A stretch of 64,000 nt of DNA, taken from assembly GCA_905221605.1 (NCBI GenBank), contig CAJNDS010002436.1, forward strand, positions 12,501 through 76,500, given 5' to 3'. Below, in pieces: positions 1-11,400 of the stretch. Position 1 is the first letter of the stretch, and the number at the start of each line of letters is the position of its first letter. A program made the translations under genes and the position numbers. The notes under the pieces were generated by a model. It was not told the origin of the DNA. It saw only the letters and a program-made list of their open reading frames with translations, and ran no database searches. Source of the DNA: Symbiodinium natans (lineage: Eukaryota > Sar > Dinophyceae > Suessiales > Symbiodiniaceae).

Positions 1-156
1 AAGAGCCCACTCTCACTACGCAGCAATGGGGCCGCAGCCGCTCACAGGTTTCGATACTTTCGTGGAGCTGTATGATGTGCTGTGCTCAGATCGGGCTCAA
101 CTGGCTCAGCTGGCCCAGCCAGCTAACTTGTCATGTAAAAGGCGGCGATGCCTCAC

Positions 157-331
157 GCACATCAGGACGCGCATTTCCCGCAGGATGTACTGCATGTAAG
201 CCTGAACACGCCGCGGCCAGTCTCGGAATTGGCTAAGCCTCCGAACGTCACAGCGAGCGCACACCCTCGCCTTTTTGCCCTTGGCTTTCTCGATTATCTT
301 GATGGCCACCGGATCGGCCGTGAGCTTGCGC
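157..331 (-). CDS. Protein kinase N-lobe, two exons (partial gene)
   Basis: On the minus strand an exon at 331-265 reads RRKLTADPVAIKIIEKAKGK and continues to KAR. The VAIK motif is kinase subdomain II, whose Lys binds ATP. It follows an acceptor (cctgtgccag/G) and ends at a GTGTGC donor. A second exon at 201-157 reads AYMQYILREMRVLMC, matching the alpha-C helix with its conserved Glu, and ends at GTGAGG. Both exon ends are phase 0, so the reading frame continues across a 63-base intron. The catalytic loop and C-lobe would lie left of base 1. The glycine loop should be in an upstream exon at higher coordinates, which I did not find. Ser/Thr type is inferred from general resemblance to CAMK/SnRK-like kinases. 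Confidence 0.5.
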
Positions 332-1497
332 CTGGCACAGGCACAGGCAAATCGCAGCCTGCATCAGCCACACTGTTTCCTATCATGCACGTCCCACCTC
401 CCGAACTTGACCTTACCGAAGGCGCCCACTCCTGGCAATATGCATCGTGCTGCTCGCGTCGCACGCAAAGGCAGCGACCGGGGGGCTGGCCAAGCGTTGC
501 GCCCAGAATGTAGTCTGGAAGCTCCTTAGAACGCTTCGGTGGGTGCACCCCTTCACCGAATGCCATGAACTTGAACCTTGCACACGTCAGAAGCAACTGC
601 ACTCAAAACATAACAAGGTAATGTGGGGGGGGGGACCGGTGCAGCACTTTGGAGTGCGCATCACGGGCGTACAATCAGGGCCTTGGTGTGCACGCCTCGT
701 CCAGCGGAGGTTGCTGCAGTGACCGGGACCTCCGGTTCTGGGTTTGGGCTCTGGAACTTATAACAGGCTTCGGCAATCAAGGTTTAGGGGTGATTGGGGT
801 CTCAGCGTACTGTAGAAGTTTGGGGGTTGGAGGTTTGCTGGCATAGGCCTGTCCTTAATGCGGAATGGGCGAATATCTTGAAAATGGAGGCTGCCCTGGT
901 TAAACAAAGATCTCTCTCAAAATGTATTTCTATTTATGTATGGAAACGTTTCCTAGTCGAATACAAAGACAAAACACAGGATTCCCATTGAAATAATATG
1001 GAGAAAAGAAGCTATCTTATTCAAGTTGGGGCAAAATCTAAAGAACGTAGGAGTTTTCCCTATCAAGATATACAGAGGTTTCCAATTGAAACTAGAGGTG
1101 TTTTTTTAATTAGAACAAATTGAGGCTTTCTATTTCAAATCTACAGGAAACTTGAGGTTTCCCTATTCAAACAAACTAAGGTTTTACTATTCAAATATGG
1201 AGAAAACTGAGTACTGAAAACAAATCCCCCCAAAAAAAGAAACATAATTCCAGACCCCCCTCAATCCAAGCTGCAAAACTTTGGCAGATTAAGCCTTTAG
1301 GCCAGCTTCAGGCATTGCTTCGGGCAGTCGGGGACATTCTCGGACGTTGGATCTGGGCAGCTGTGCACGCTCGCAGAACGCTGTCAAAGAGGACCCACCG
1401 CAACAAAAGATCTTGAGCACAGGAGGTCTCAAGCCCTTTTGCAGTTTGCGCGGCTTGCTAGACGCAAACTGTGCGGCTGCCAATCAGCCAATCAGCC

Positions 1498-1770
1498 ATT
1501 AAAATATCACTCCTGCACTGTAGTGATTCTTTGATTCTGGGACTTCCTACGCCCCTTCAACTGACCCCCAACTTTGCATGCCGACAGCGACACTTGACCG
1601 CAAGGAATCAAGTATCACTTCTGCACTATCGTGTTTCGTTGCTTCTGGGCCTTGCTTCGCCCTCTTCCTTCAACTGGCCCCAGACCCCAAATTTGCATGC
1701 CGATAGCGGCACTCGCCCGCCCGGATTCCAAGTACCAGTTTGCACTGTAGTGATTCTGTTTGTTCGGACC
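1498..1770 (+). repeat. Degenerate tandem duplication
   Basis: A unit of about 120 bp recurs. Each unit runs from atcact(c/t)ctgcact through a CTTC-rich stretch to tttgcatgccga(c/t)agcg; the unit starts near 1503, recurs near 1613, and a partial third copy starts near 1733. Copies share roughly three quarters of positions by eye, with small insertions. Confidence 0.55.
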
Positions 1771-2261
1771 TGTGCAGAATCTGGGTTTGAACACATTTCC
1801 ACACACCTAGCGGCTAACGCCACGGTGATTCTACAGTGATCTTTCGTCTTGCTGAAATAGACCTTATAGACCTTTACAAAACCAGCCCAGCAGCCAACCA
1901 GCAAACCCAAGTTTGCCAGCTCAATGCTCTTTGTGGATGCAGAGGGGGGTTCCAAGATAGCTCAATGCTCAGAAATTGGCTTTCGCACCTTGCTGCCCAC
2001 GCCTGTCGCCTGCGCTGTCGGGCTCCGCGCAGCGTCCTGGCATCATCTGAAACTTTGAACTTAGTAGACTGTGGCCCTTTTTGGCCCATTTGGCTGGAGC
2101 CACGACTTTTCCATAACTTGGATCTCGGTGGAAAATTGGAAGAAATTGGGCGTGATCGTTGCAACTGGGCTGTGTCAGGCACTGAGTTGGCAGCGGAGGG
2201 CTTCAGGTCTACGGGTTAAGCTGGAAATACATCGCATACTTCACCGGGTTTGCAATACTGC

Positions 2262-2365
2262 GCCTCTCTAACCTTCTGAACCTCGCCCGCCTGCCAAAGG
2301 TGGCTGCCTGGCGCCACGTTCAGCTTCGCAGACGGTGCAGAAGCACCGCTGCAAACCTGACCGAA
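2262..2365 (+). repeat. Dispersed 95-bp repeat, copy 1
   Basis: Shares the opening cctctctaaccttctgaacc and the closing ccgctgcaaacctga with the copy at 3502-3596; the middle differs by small indels. No gene is apparent in either copy. Confidence 0.75.
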
Positions 2366-3501
2366 ATGAGTTTCTTCTTCTTCTCCTTCTTCTTGTGACT
2401 CTCTTTTTGATTCTTTTTGTGTTGGGCAGGTGGAGGCAACAGCAAGGTACTTGTGAGGTGACTGCCGCCATTTCCACGGATGGGTCTTGATTCTTGATTC
2501 TAGGTTCTCGCTCGTCGACCGTCTGGGTGGCCATCAGGCCTAAAGCTCCGGATAGAAAGAATAACGCATTCCCATTGCTGAGTCATTACTGACTAGCATC
2601 TGCGAATGTAGACTGCTACGTCTCCCTTGCTCGTGCAGCCTTCACGACATGTGCTTCTGGATCTTCTGCAGCACTACATGGGGATCTGTAAACAAGAGGG
2701 CACCTCGTGAGACGTTGAAGTCAACCCCGAGGCCCCGAGAACTCAATCCCCAACGTTTCAAGCGTTCACGAGGCCCATGTTCAGTGGCGGACGTGTCCAC
2801 AAGCCTCCGTGAGCCTCCGTGTCCTATGGTACTGCAGAATGATTACCGGCAGGGGCCGCTACGCTGCGTTGCCTTGAGCTTGGCATGTTTTTGGCTTTCA
2901 CTCTTCTGCTTCATGCCAGATCACTCTTTAAGCCAGGCGACTGCAGTTACATACAGACTGGCGACGGGAGCCCAATTGTACTTGGTTGCAGATCCCCAAG
3001 GCCAAGCCCGCCACTGTGGAAGCTTTGGTGGATGCCCCCTCGCCGAAGGCTTCCTCTGCTGAGTCCATCTCAGTTCCACCGAACTTGAGTCAACCGGAAA
3101 TGGAATCAGGAACGTCCCAGAACGCTCTGGAGTCTCTAGAGTCTTGAGCCCTCGAACTCGAACTCAGACCCCCGACCATGCACTGAAGCAACAACCCAGA
3201 AACTGGCTTGGTGTCTCCCCTAAACAAACTGATCGAGCTCCTCGAAGCTCCATTTCTGAGCCTGCCAGAGTTGGAATTTCCCAGAGCGTTTCTGTGTTTT
3301 GTCTGCGGACTTGGGAAATCCAAGAAAGATCGACTTGGAGTGTGCAAGGTCCACGGAAGTGAAGCCTCTGCGTTTGCACCAAGCTCACAGGCAAAGCTTG
3401 GCGCCTCGTCTTGGGGACCACTGGCAGCACGAAAGGACCACGGTGCCACGCCTGTGGCAGGCTGCGAAACGCAACTGGAGGTACTCGCATGATTCAAGAC
3501 T

Positions 3502-3596
3502 GAGCCTCTCTAACCTTCTGAACCTCGCCCGCCTGCCACGGGTGGCCTGGCACCACCTTCTGCTGCGCAGAAGCCCCGCTGCAAACCTGATCTAAT
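3502..3596 (+). repeat. Dispersed 95-bp repeat, copy 2
   Basis: Second copy of the element at 2262-2365, same orientation, about 1.24 kb downstream. Could be an old short mobile element or a segmental duplication; no terminal inverted repeats were seen. Confidence 0.75.
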
Positions 3597-4510
3597 TTGG
3601 AATCATCTGCTAGTGCGGGGTGCGACCAATGCTGTGATCTGCAAAACCATCACGCGACTCAAAAGCTTCGAGACGCTCTCCGGTTGGTTTCGGGGCGCTG
3701 ACTACAAACGGGCTTTTGGACCGCCGGCAGCTTGGCATCCTCAGGTTGAGCCGACCACAACAACAGACGGGAAATCCTAGCCACCAAGCCGCAGCTACCT
3801 CCAGACTGGTGAACCCTGCCTTTGCTGCTGCTGCCGCTGCCAGGCTCCGAAAGACATTGCGCACATGGATGCGGTGGAGTAGAGACTGCTTCCAAAGAAC
3901 TCCAGTTAGCATTATGGCCCGTGTGTCATCGAAGGGGATGCTTAACAACGCCGAATGGCTTTCAACTTGACAAAGCAGCATAAAACTACTCACTGAGACA
4001 TGTTGGTCAGCAGTCGTCAATTTGCCGATGCTTGCAGATACTCTAGAAGAGCTTTAGAAAGAATCATGTTTATTCCTATGATGCAACGATAGCCTGATTC
4101 TTGACTCATCTCCGCACTCCGCGAAAAGTGCCGCTGGAGAGACGAGAAACTCCTTGAGTCCATGATTCAATGACCTGAAGCCACACTGACAGATCCATGC
4201 CAACAGTGCGAAGCTGTGTGTCAAGCCGTTTCTAAGTTTTTTTAAGCAAGCGCGGCCAGGCATAAAGAGGGAAGAAGTGGAGACACTACGGGTTTGGCAA
4301 CAGCGCAGTCATTTGTGCGGCGTGGGATGTACACCAATGTTGGAGGCTGTGCAGCCGTGAATGGCTGCGCTGGCCGCTGCTTTCTACAATATGTACAGCG
4401 AACGCTCAAAAACACCACAACCGCGGCAGCAAAGCGAGAAACCTCAAAAGTATCAGGGGCGGTTTGCACACATTCGCACATAGTCATGGCGGCTGACATG
4501 GTCACTTTAC

Positions 4511-4646
4511 TTGTCTGCGGCTCTCCGGAAAGCATCAGCCTGTGCCAAGAACTGAAGTTTTGGGTGCATAGTGTACTTAGTGATGTACGCGATCTGAGAC
4601 GGCCACGCTCGAAGCCCATGGAACTCCATTATGTCTGCGAAGGCGC
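4511..4646 (-). CDS. Candidate exon, unknown protein (possibly terminal)
   Basis: Minus strand, after the acceptor aatctcacag/G, reads AFADIMEFHGLRAWPSQIAY and then ITKYTMHPKLQFLAQADAFR to RAADK. The end is ambiguous: the sequence is either a stop codon (AAG TAA) or a splice donor (AA/GTAAAG). Composition is protein-like but I recognise no family. It lies downstream of the ketosynthase gene on the same strand and could be its last exon; the phase does not join the last assigned exon directly, so another exon would be needed. Confidence 0.4.
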
Positions 4647-4921
4647 CTGTGAGATTGTGTGAGGGTTTTGTAGGCGGGTTTTCGATAGCTTTAGGTGGGC
4701 TTGATTTGTGCGAGCCTCCCGCACCTTCTCCCAAGATACCTCCTTTATGTCTTCCACTTTTCCTCAGAGGCCATCCGCCCCGTACAATGCGCAAATCATG
4801 TCCAAAAGATGTGGCCACTTGCAAGGTGAGTTGCCACTAGCATCCTTGACCAATCGCCGCTTGAACCTCAGCATAGGCACAGGCACTCCTAGTGCCTGTG
4901 CCTCGTCGTCTTGCGAGGGTC

Positions 4922-4998
4922 AAACCCTAAACCCTAAACCCTAAACCCTAAACCCTAAACCCTAAACCCCTAAACCCTAAACCCCTAAACCCTAAACT
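4922..4998 (+). repeat. Telomere-like CCCTAAA tract
   Basis: About ten units of CCCTAAA with occasional CCCCTAAA variants. This is the plant-type telomere repeat in an interstitial position, between unique flanks. Confidence 0.95.
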
Positions 4999-5107
4999 CC
5001 TGAGATCGTGGCGATATTCGGAAAACGTCCCCAGGCCGCCCGTTCAAACTCCAAGCGCAGCCCCGGAATCGGTCGAATGATTCCGGTCCTGCTTGCTTCA
5101 CATCATG

Positions 5108-5174
5108 TGGGTTTAGGGTTTTTAGGGTTTTTAGGGTTGTTAGGGTTTTTAGGGTTTTTAGGGTTTAGGGTTCA
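5108..5174 (+). repeat. Telomere-like TTTAGGG/TTTTTAGGG tract
   Basis: Units of tttagggt and tttttagggt, in the opposite orientation to the tract 110 bp to its left, so the two form a loose inverted pair. Confidence 0.9.
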
Positions 5175-5383
5175 GGGACGAAGGTAGCACTCCATGTCTA
5201 TTCATACATTATAGGGTCATTGAGGGGGGGGGGGGAAGGGTTCAGTGGTATGTAACCCAAAGGTTCCCTGATACTCCCTTGAGGCTCCCTAAGCTTTTCC
5301 AAGGTTCCCTAGGTACCTACCCCCCATGCCCGCCCTTAAGGACCTAATACATGGAAGCCTTCGCCGACGTCGGAGGCACTTGC

Positions 5384-5419
5384 CTTTTCTCGCAGTGGGG
5401 CGATGACCTGTCCCCAGTC
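5384..5419 (-). CDS. KS-like gene, exon: end of second CBM-like module
   Basis: Reads DWGQVIAPLREK between the acceptor gctgccag/GAC and a GC donor in strong context (AAAAG/GCAAGT). It joins in frame to the previous exon ending LLRNE, giving RNEDWGQVIAP, the family's conserved RN-D-W-Q block. Last exon assigned with confidence. Confidence 0.7.
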
Positions 5420-8400
5420 CTGGCAGCGCACGCTCGTTGGGGGGGGGGGGGGGGGGGGGGGGGTTTAGGGGGTAGTCAGGATTTTGGGAAGAACTGGTGG
5501 TGGCCTGCTTCGTGCGGATTACTTCAGGATGCAAGTCATGAGACCATTGTCCTCGTTCCGCAGGAGCTTGAAGTCACCCCCTTCCTTTGTCAACTCGACC
5601 TGCCATCCAGCTGACCATGTCATTGTGCTGATACGCGAAACTGCTCAACCCAGTCTCAGAAACCCTGACAATGGGGACTTCCAAAACTGGACTCATTTTA
5701 GCTGTCCGGTGCAGGGCTCTGCGCTGAATCTGAGCACACGGCACTCATGCAAAACACCAGCCATCCGATCTACGTATCATATATATATATATATATTATG
5801 TGTGTGCGTATTCATCAGAAGTATACGGAACGAAAAACACCAATCATTAACATCACATAACATAAGATAAGATTGCGAAATTCTATCTTGCAAGCATGCG
5901 GTCACGATGCCTAACCCTGGCTGACAAGCTCGGCACCTAGATTTGACAGATGCACGCGGGCCATCTGCGAACAGGCCTCCGTGGACCAAACGTCGTTGCG
6001 AAGGAACAGGGGGTCAGGGGACCAGCCATTCCAGCTCGCAACAATCTGGTAGTCACCTTTGGCGTGATAAGGGTCGACATGCATTTCTCGTGAAACTGGT
6101 GCGAGCTATTCTTCGTAATAAGCCAGTCCAACTGATAAGAGCAGTAGTACTACGAAATAATTTCGCACTAATGACAATCGTCCGGTGCTGCGTGTGATCT
6201 CGACGGCTCGTGGCATTCACCTCTTTCAACAGTTTGACTTCGGGTGCCGGCTCAGTCTTTCAGCAGCTACGGCGTGTTTCAAAAGCGATGCACCCCCAGA
6301 ATTGCGGAACAAGTAGTTTCGCCTGGCTGTTCTTTAACCCACAATGACTCACTATGGGCGGAAACCACACATCTGCTGTAAACATCTGCTTAATTATGTA
6401 ACAGTACCTTTGCTCCGCTAAACAGACATGCCTGAAAACCAAAGTACCTAGCAGCCAGCAGTTCCCGACCGCTTGTACCAAGCACCTTCGGGGGCGTCGA
6501 TTGCTTCATCGTAGTCCTCCTTGGGCAGCTTCTCCCACAGCACCGTTCCTGACAGTCCACAATTGGCAGTCCACAAAACAACGCAACAACGCCTGCTGCT
6601 TTTCGGGACCTTTAAGTTGCTGTTTAATGGCGCAGTCGAGGCTCTGTATTTTCCAGCTATCCGCAGCCGGATTCGATACTTGTCCCCCGGCATGCCAATA
6701 TCGGCATTTCCGACTTCCATCAGTTTGAGTTCGCCTGACTCTGATGGCTTGGACCTGAAGTTCAGGGCTCCAGTCATGACATTCTATCCTAAGGCATGCG
6801 TGATTTTGCGTGATCTCTGCCAAGCTGTAAAGGTCGGAACTGGGTTGCGTGCCCATCACCCAGGCTCTGGGCAATTGCCTCAGAGGACGAGCCCCAGCAG
6901 CTACTGGTAACATGCCAGATTGATTCCAAGCAGCGCCCGCAAAGCACCAAGGGTAAAAGCTATTGGCAACTTAAAAACTTACTTTCACGCGATGGCAAGG
7001 CATTGCCATGACAGCATGCGACGAACAAGGGCAGGCGAACACTGTCACAAGGATCAACCCCACAACTCGCCTTTGGCCTCAGCTAAGGGTACTAAGACGC
7101 TCCCACGGGACCCGTTTGAATACCCTCCTCGGGTCCACCATTCCGCCCGGCCCCAAGGCTTTCCTTGATTTTGGCTTCTCACTTGTGTCTTTTAAACTTT
7201 TGCTTCCTTCCAAAACCCCCCACCCCCCCAACCCCGACCCAACCAAAACCCACAGAACATCACAGAACCCTAAACCCGCTTTCATCATTTCTTCAGTCTC
7301 AACATGTGCCTTGAAGTCCATTGGCGTTTAAGGTCTATGGGTCAAGGGCTTGAACTTCGACTGAATGGATCCAATTCCTCGTCAGGTTGCCATAATTGCC
7401 TTGGAAGTCTTTTCAGCATCACCGAGCGCAACTGCATCAGCAGCGTCTGCCGGCACGTCTACCCAGCGACCACGGCCTTGGCGAACAGGCAAAGCCGACT
7501 TGTCCGCAGGAGTTCCAGAGGACCGCTGATCGAGCGCATGTCTGCAAATATCGCCAAGCTGAGCTCGTGGCCTTCTATTCGCCAATTCAAACCGGCGGCC
7601 TTCCGAAAGTTCATCCGCTTAAACACATCTCCCATTGTTACGAATCTGAATCATCTGAGTCATCTGAGTCGAATCCCCCCCCCCCCCCCAAAGCTGCTCA
7701 AGGCAAAAAGCTGAGAGCCTCTGCAGACGGCCCGTGCACGACCAAGCCCTTGAAGGCTCGAGGCCGGGCTGGATGAAGCCTCCTGTCAGGCGTGATCCAT
7801 GAGCTTCTTTTGTTGGGCCCTCCTTCGTTTTGCTTGCTTTGCTTCTCTGGTTTCGCTTCTCTTTTCTTCTTCCTTGTTCTTCTCCTGCTTCTACACTCAC
7901 CCCCCGCCCCTCCAGCTCCCTCCGCACTACATTGTATGAAAGGATGTCGATTGCACGTCGAGGCAGTTAGCTCGGGTCTGTCTTGCCCGTCACAACCCTA
8001 ACATCATGCAACCATGCGCTAAGGCCGCAAACAAATCTGGCAAGTTGGGCACTCCTTTTGTCATCGCCTCAGTTTGCGACTGCTCTGTCGGCCGTGACTG
8101 CACATCGTGCTGCAGCTGCGTTCACAGGTGCCCCCCTTGCTCTGCCAAGGTACCATCCAGGAGAATCTGGAACCTTGTGTTCATGTGACAACTTTCCAGC
8201 ATGCTCTTGCACAAGCTGACGTATGTCGGCTGCTCATCTGACAAAGTCAAATGGGCGAAAACTCACTGGCTTTCCTCCACTGCCTCTGATGAAGCTGCCG
8301 TTTCCGGACCGTTTTAAGGTTTGCAAGCTCAGCAGTAGTGCAGCACAGTAAAGGGCTACAAGTACTGGATAGCTTCCCCAGCGATCTTAGGTGCTCTAAT

Positions 8401-11400
8401 ACTCAGCCCTGGTCAACGACATGGCTGCACTCGGATGAAGCATGCGACTTGCAACGTTTTGTCATCCAATCCACAAAGCATCGTGCAATCACTCTTCGGG
8501 CTGCGAGTAAGGTCAGGACTCTTCCCAGCGATTCTCTCCAAGAACAAGAGTGTATCCGTAGGTCTCATCACCTCTCACGTCGCATGCGCATTGCACATGA
8601 AGAAGCCCCGACAAAAACTCAACTTAACTTACCTTGCTGGCCCAGAGATGGGCATGAGGTCGTGTGCCCACTTTGTGCCCTTGAAAATGAAAACGTTTTT
8701 CTGTTCAGCCGAAGTGGTTGGCGAGAATGTGAAGTTCGGGATGGTTATGACTACACACAGACCTATCTGCGGCCGTTGCTGCTCAGGAAGAATCCAGGGC
8801 TTCTGACGTCCTATAGACGAGCGAACATGTGCCTGGCCAACAAGCATGCAAGGAAAAAACCGAGGGGGTGTTTAACATAGTGCTGAGAGAGCACCGCAAT
8901 CTTGCTACAGTACTTTCAGCATGAGCACGAGATGGAACGCCAGGGTATTTCTGAAAGGAAGGGCATTTGAATCCAGATTGGGGCCCTAAGCCCGAACAAG
9001 AAAGCACTGAATGATATAATATGACTCGATTCTTGATTCCATTATGACAGTTCCAGGTGCGTGTGTGTTTCAGTCCTCTGGCCAAGCACGTTTTATCTGT
9101 GCAACGCTGCCCTGTGCCATATGAGCTCATACGTTCGACATCCAGGCCTAAGCTGTTTGGTTAGTCGTTCTTTGTTCCCCAAACAGCGCTTGCACTTGCA
9201 CCACGGCATTGGGGTTGATCCGGCACAGGGTTCAGACACAAATTTGCCGATCACATCTTGGCTCGGACTCGCGCATGTCTACTGCTCGAACCAATTGCAT
9301 ATCGTACCGCGCTCTTGCTTTCCGATGGGCCTATGCTGGTGGATTGAATTTACAAAAGCATAACCTCCTCAGTCATCGTCTTCTTCATCGTCATCACCTT
9401 CACCGTCACCATCGCCATCCTCCTCATCATCACCATCATCAGCCTCATCGTCATCAGAGTCATCACCATCGCCGTCATCATCATCGAGTCATACCAAACT
9501 GACGGACACAGACGACCTTCACCAACCTCGGGCCCATGTAACGCCCATAACCAACCCCCATGGCAACTTACTCTGCACACCCAACCTTCATTCTGCATTT
9601 TGATCGCCCTCCACTTCGTCCAGGTCCCTGCGATGAAATAGCCTCGCAACGGCTGCTTCTCCTGAGCCACGGGATGCACGGCTCATGGGCTGGCCTTTCA
9701 CATCCTTTCACATGAGCGCAGATCGAAAGGTCCTCCTCAAGCTCACCTCCACCACCCGGCCAAAAGTTGAACACGTTCCAGTTGCGCTCCGGCTGCGGGG
9801 CTGTCCTCAGGGGGCACGGTCCACAGACTTACCTCTCCATGCATTCGCTAGCATCGGATGCAAAGATGCAAGCGTCAGAGAACGTGTCCTGATCTGCTCA
9901 GCGTGGCCATAGGATATGACGTGGACTTGTGTCCCGCCGAAGCCATGGGCCGACACACCCATGTAGCTGCTGCGCAGCGCCGTCTCCTGCGGCTCCTTAC
10001 GCTTCGCACAGGTTTATGCACACGCCTTGCCCATTGCACACACACACACAATTGCAGAACGTGCTGCACCACCGATCCTGGAAACAAAGCGGCCTCAGCC
10101 GGTTCCTCAACAGGCCAAGGTGCTGTCAGCAAATTGGCCTTGTTCTCAAACTCCAGGTGAGGATTGAGTTGCTGCAGATGGTTGTTTGGTGTCATGAAGC
10201 CCCAAAGGGCGGACAGCATGAGGCGATGCAGCGCAACGATGCCGGCACACTCTGTGGCATAGCCCACGCGGCTCTTCACGGACGTAAGTGACAGCGGAGC
10301 CTGCGATGTCTGCGATATCTGCGATGTGCCGTTGCAAGGACTTCGTTTCGACATGTTTCGATCACGAGTCTTCTGCCCGTGCTAGGCAGAACGGCACGCG
10401 ATGTCTGTAACTAAGGGAAGATCTGTGGACTTAGCGGGCAACTGCCCAAGTATCTTTACGTAACTGCTTCATGGTTGCAATCTACTGATGTATTCAAAAG
10501 TTTTAAACATACCATACGCTCAAACATGACTACTCCTCTGAACAAATCATGCACTGCCAAATTCCAAAGCAAGCGGAAGCTGTGTTTAAGGTGTGTAGCT
10601 GGGAACAAGGTTGAATGTGCTTAAACCATACTCGAGCCGCCTGGACATCATCTCCACGTAGCACGCGCAGGAGAGAGTCAACTTCCACAGCGTCTCCTTG
10701 GTCAAAGGAAGGAAACAGATCGATTGGGGGTTTCCGAAAACAGGGGACCCCAATATAGACCCCTAAATAGTAGGATTCCCTGAGAATGAGGGACCCAATA
10801 TAAGGGACCACGAACTTCGGAAACCCCCATTTGGAACACATGTTCACAGTTGGACCGGATTTTTCCTGGAGTTCCCCGGCCAGGCCTTTTTTGGTGGTCT
10901 CCCCGCATCTCCCCAGCTGGTCTCGAAGATCTCAAAGAAGGCCGTAAGCTGACTTTGCAGTGGACTTTACCCGCCTAATCTTGAGGGGTCGCCACTTTGC
11001 ATCTTGCATCCCACAATTCTTTTGATCCGGTCTTGTCTCTGACAATTCCCCTCACTCCTGCAATGTTTCTTGCGCGTGTCTTTCGACGGAGCCTCTTCTG
11101 GGATTGGCGTTCCTTCAGAAGGTCAGGCACTTCCTCACCTGCTTTGGCCTCACTGGACTGGCCTGAACCCTGTGGGTGGACCAAGCGTGGGCTTGTTGTA
11201 GACTTACAATACCAAGTCGCATTGCCTTGCCCAGGCTATGGCCTGATCTATGACCTTCTCCTCGGTCTCCAGAGGTACCGGTCCCGCGTTGATGGGCTCT
11301 TCGGTTCCGGTCTCGGCAAGCTCCTCTCCAGATGAAGATATGTGGGCGCCGAGTGCGCAACAAGCCGTGCAGCATGCTGCTGATTTTCCGCACTTCTCTG

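Larger units (their letters stand above)
332..4510. other. No confident gene; probably intronic or intergenic
   Basis: No exon with convincing family motifs was found on either strand. The stretch holds two copies of a dispersed 95-bp repeat, a degenerate duplication near 1.5-1.75 kb, an A/T-rich patch at about 900-1,240, and several frames of 60-140 codons that look like chance. It may contain the missing upstream exons of the kinase and the 3' end of the ketosynthase gene. Confidence 0.4.

Noticed and set aside
8636-8700. Minus-strand exon-like segment NVFIFKGTKWAHDLMPISGP with a strong GTAAGT donor
   Set aside because: The KS-like exons on either side (ending MQNE-G and starting DETYGY) join in frame without it, and it matches no expected block; kept only as a possible alternative exon.
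8338-8880. 180-codon plus-strand frame
   Set aside because: It overlaps a well-supported KS-like exon on the other strand and has no family motif; most likely an antisense shadow.
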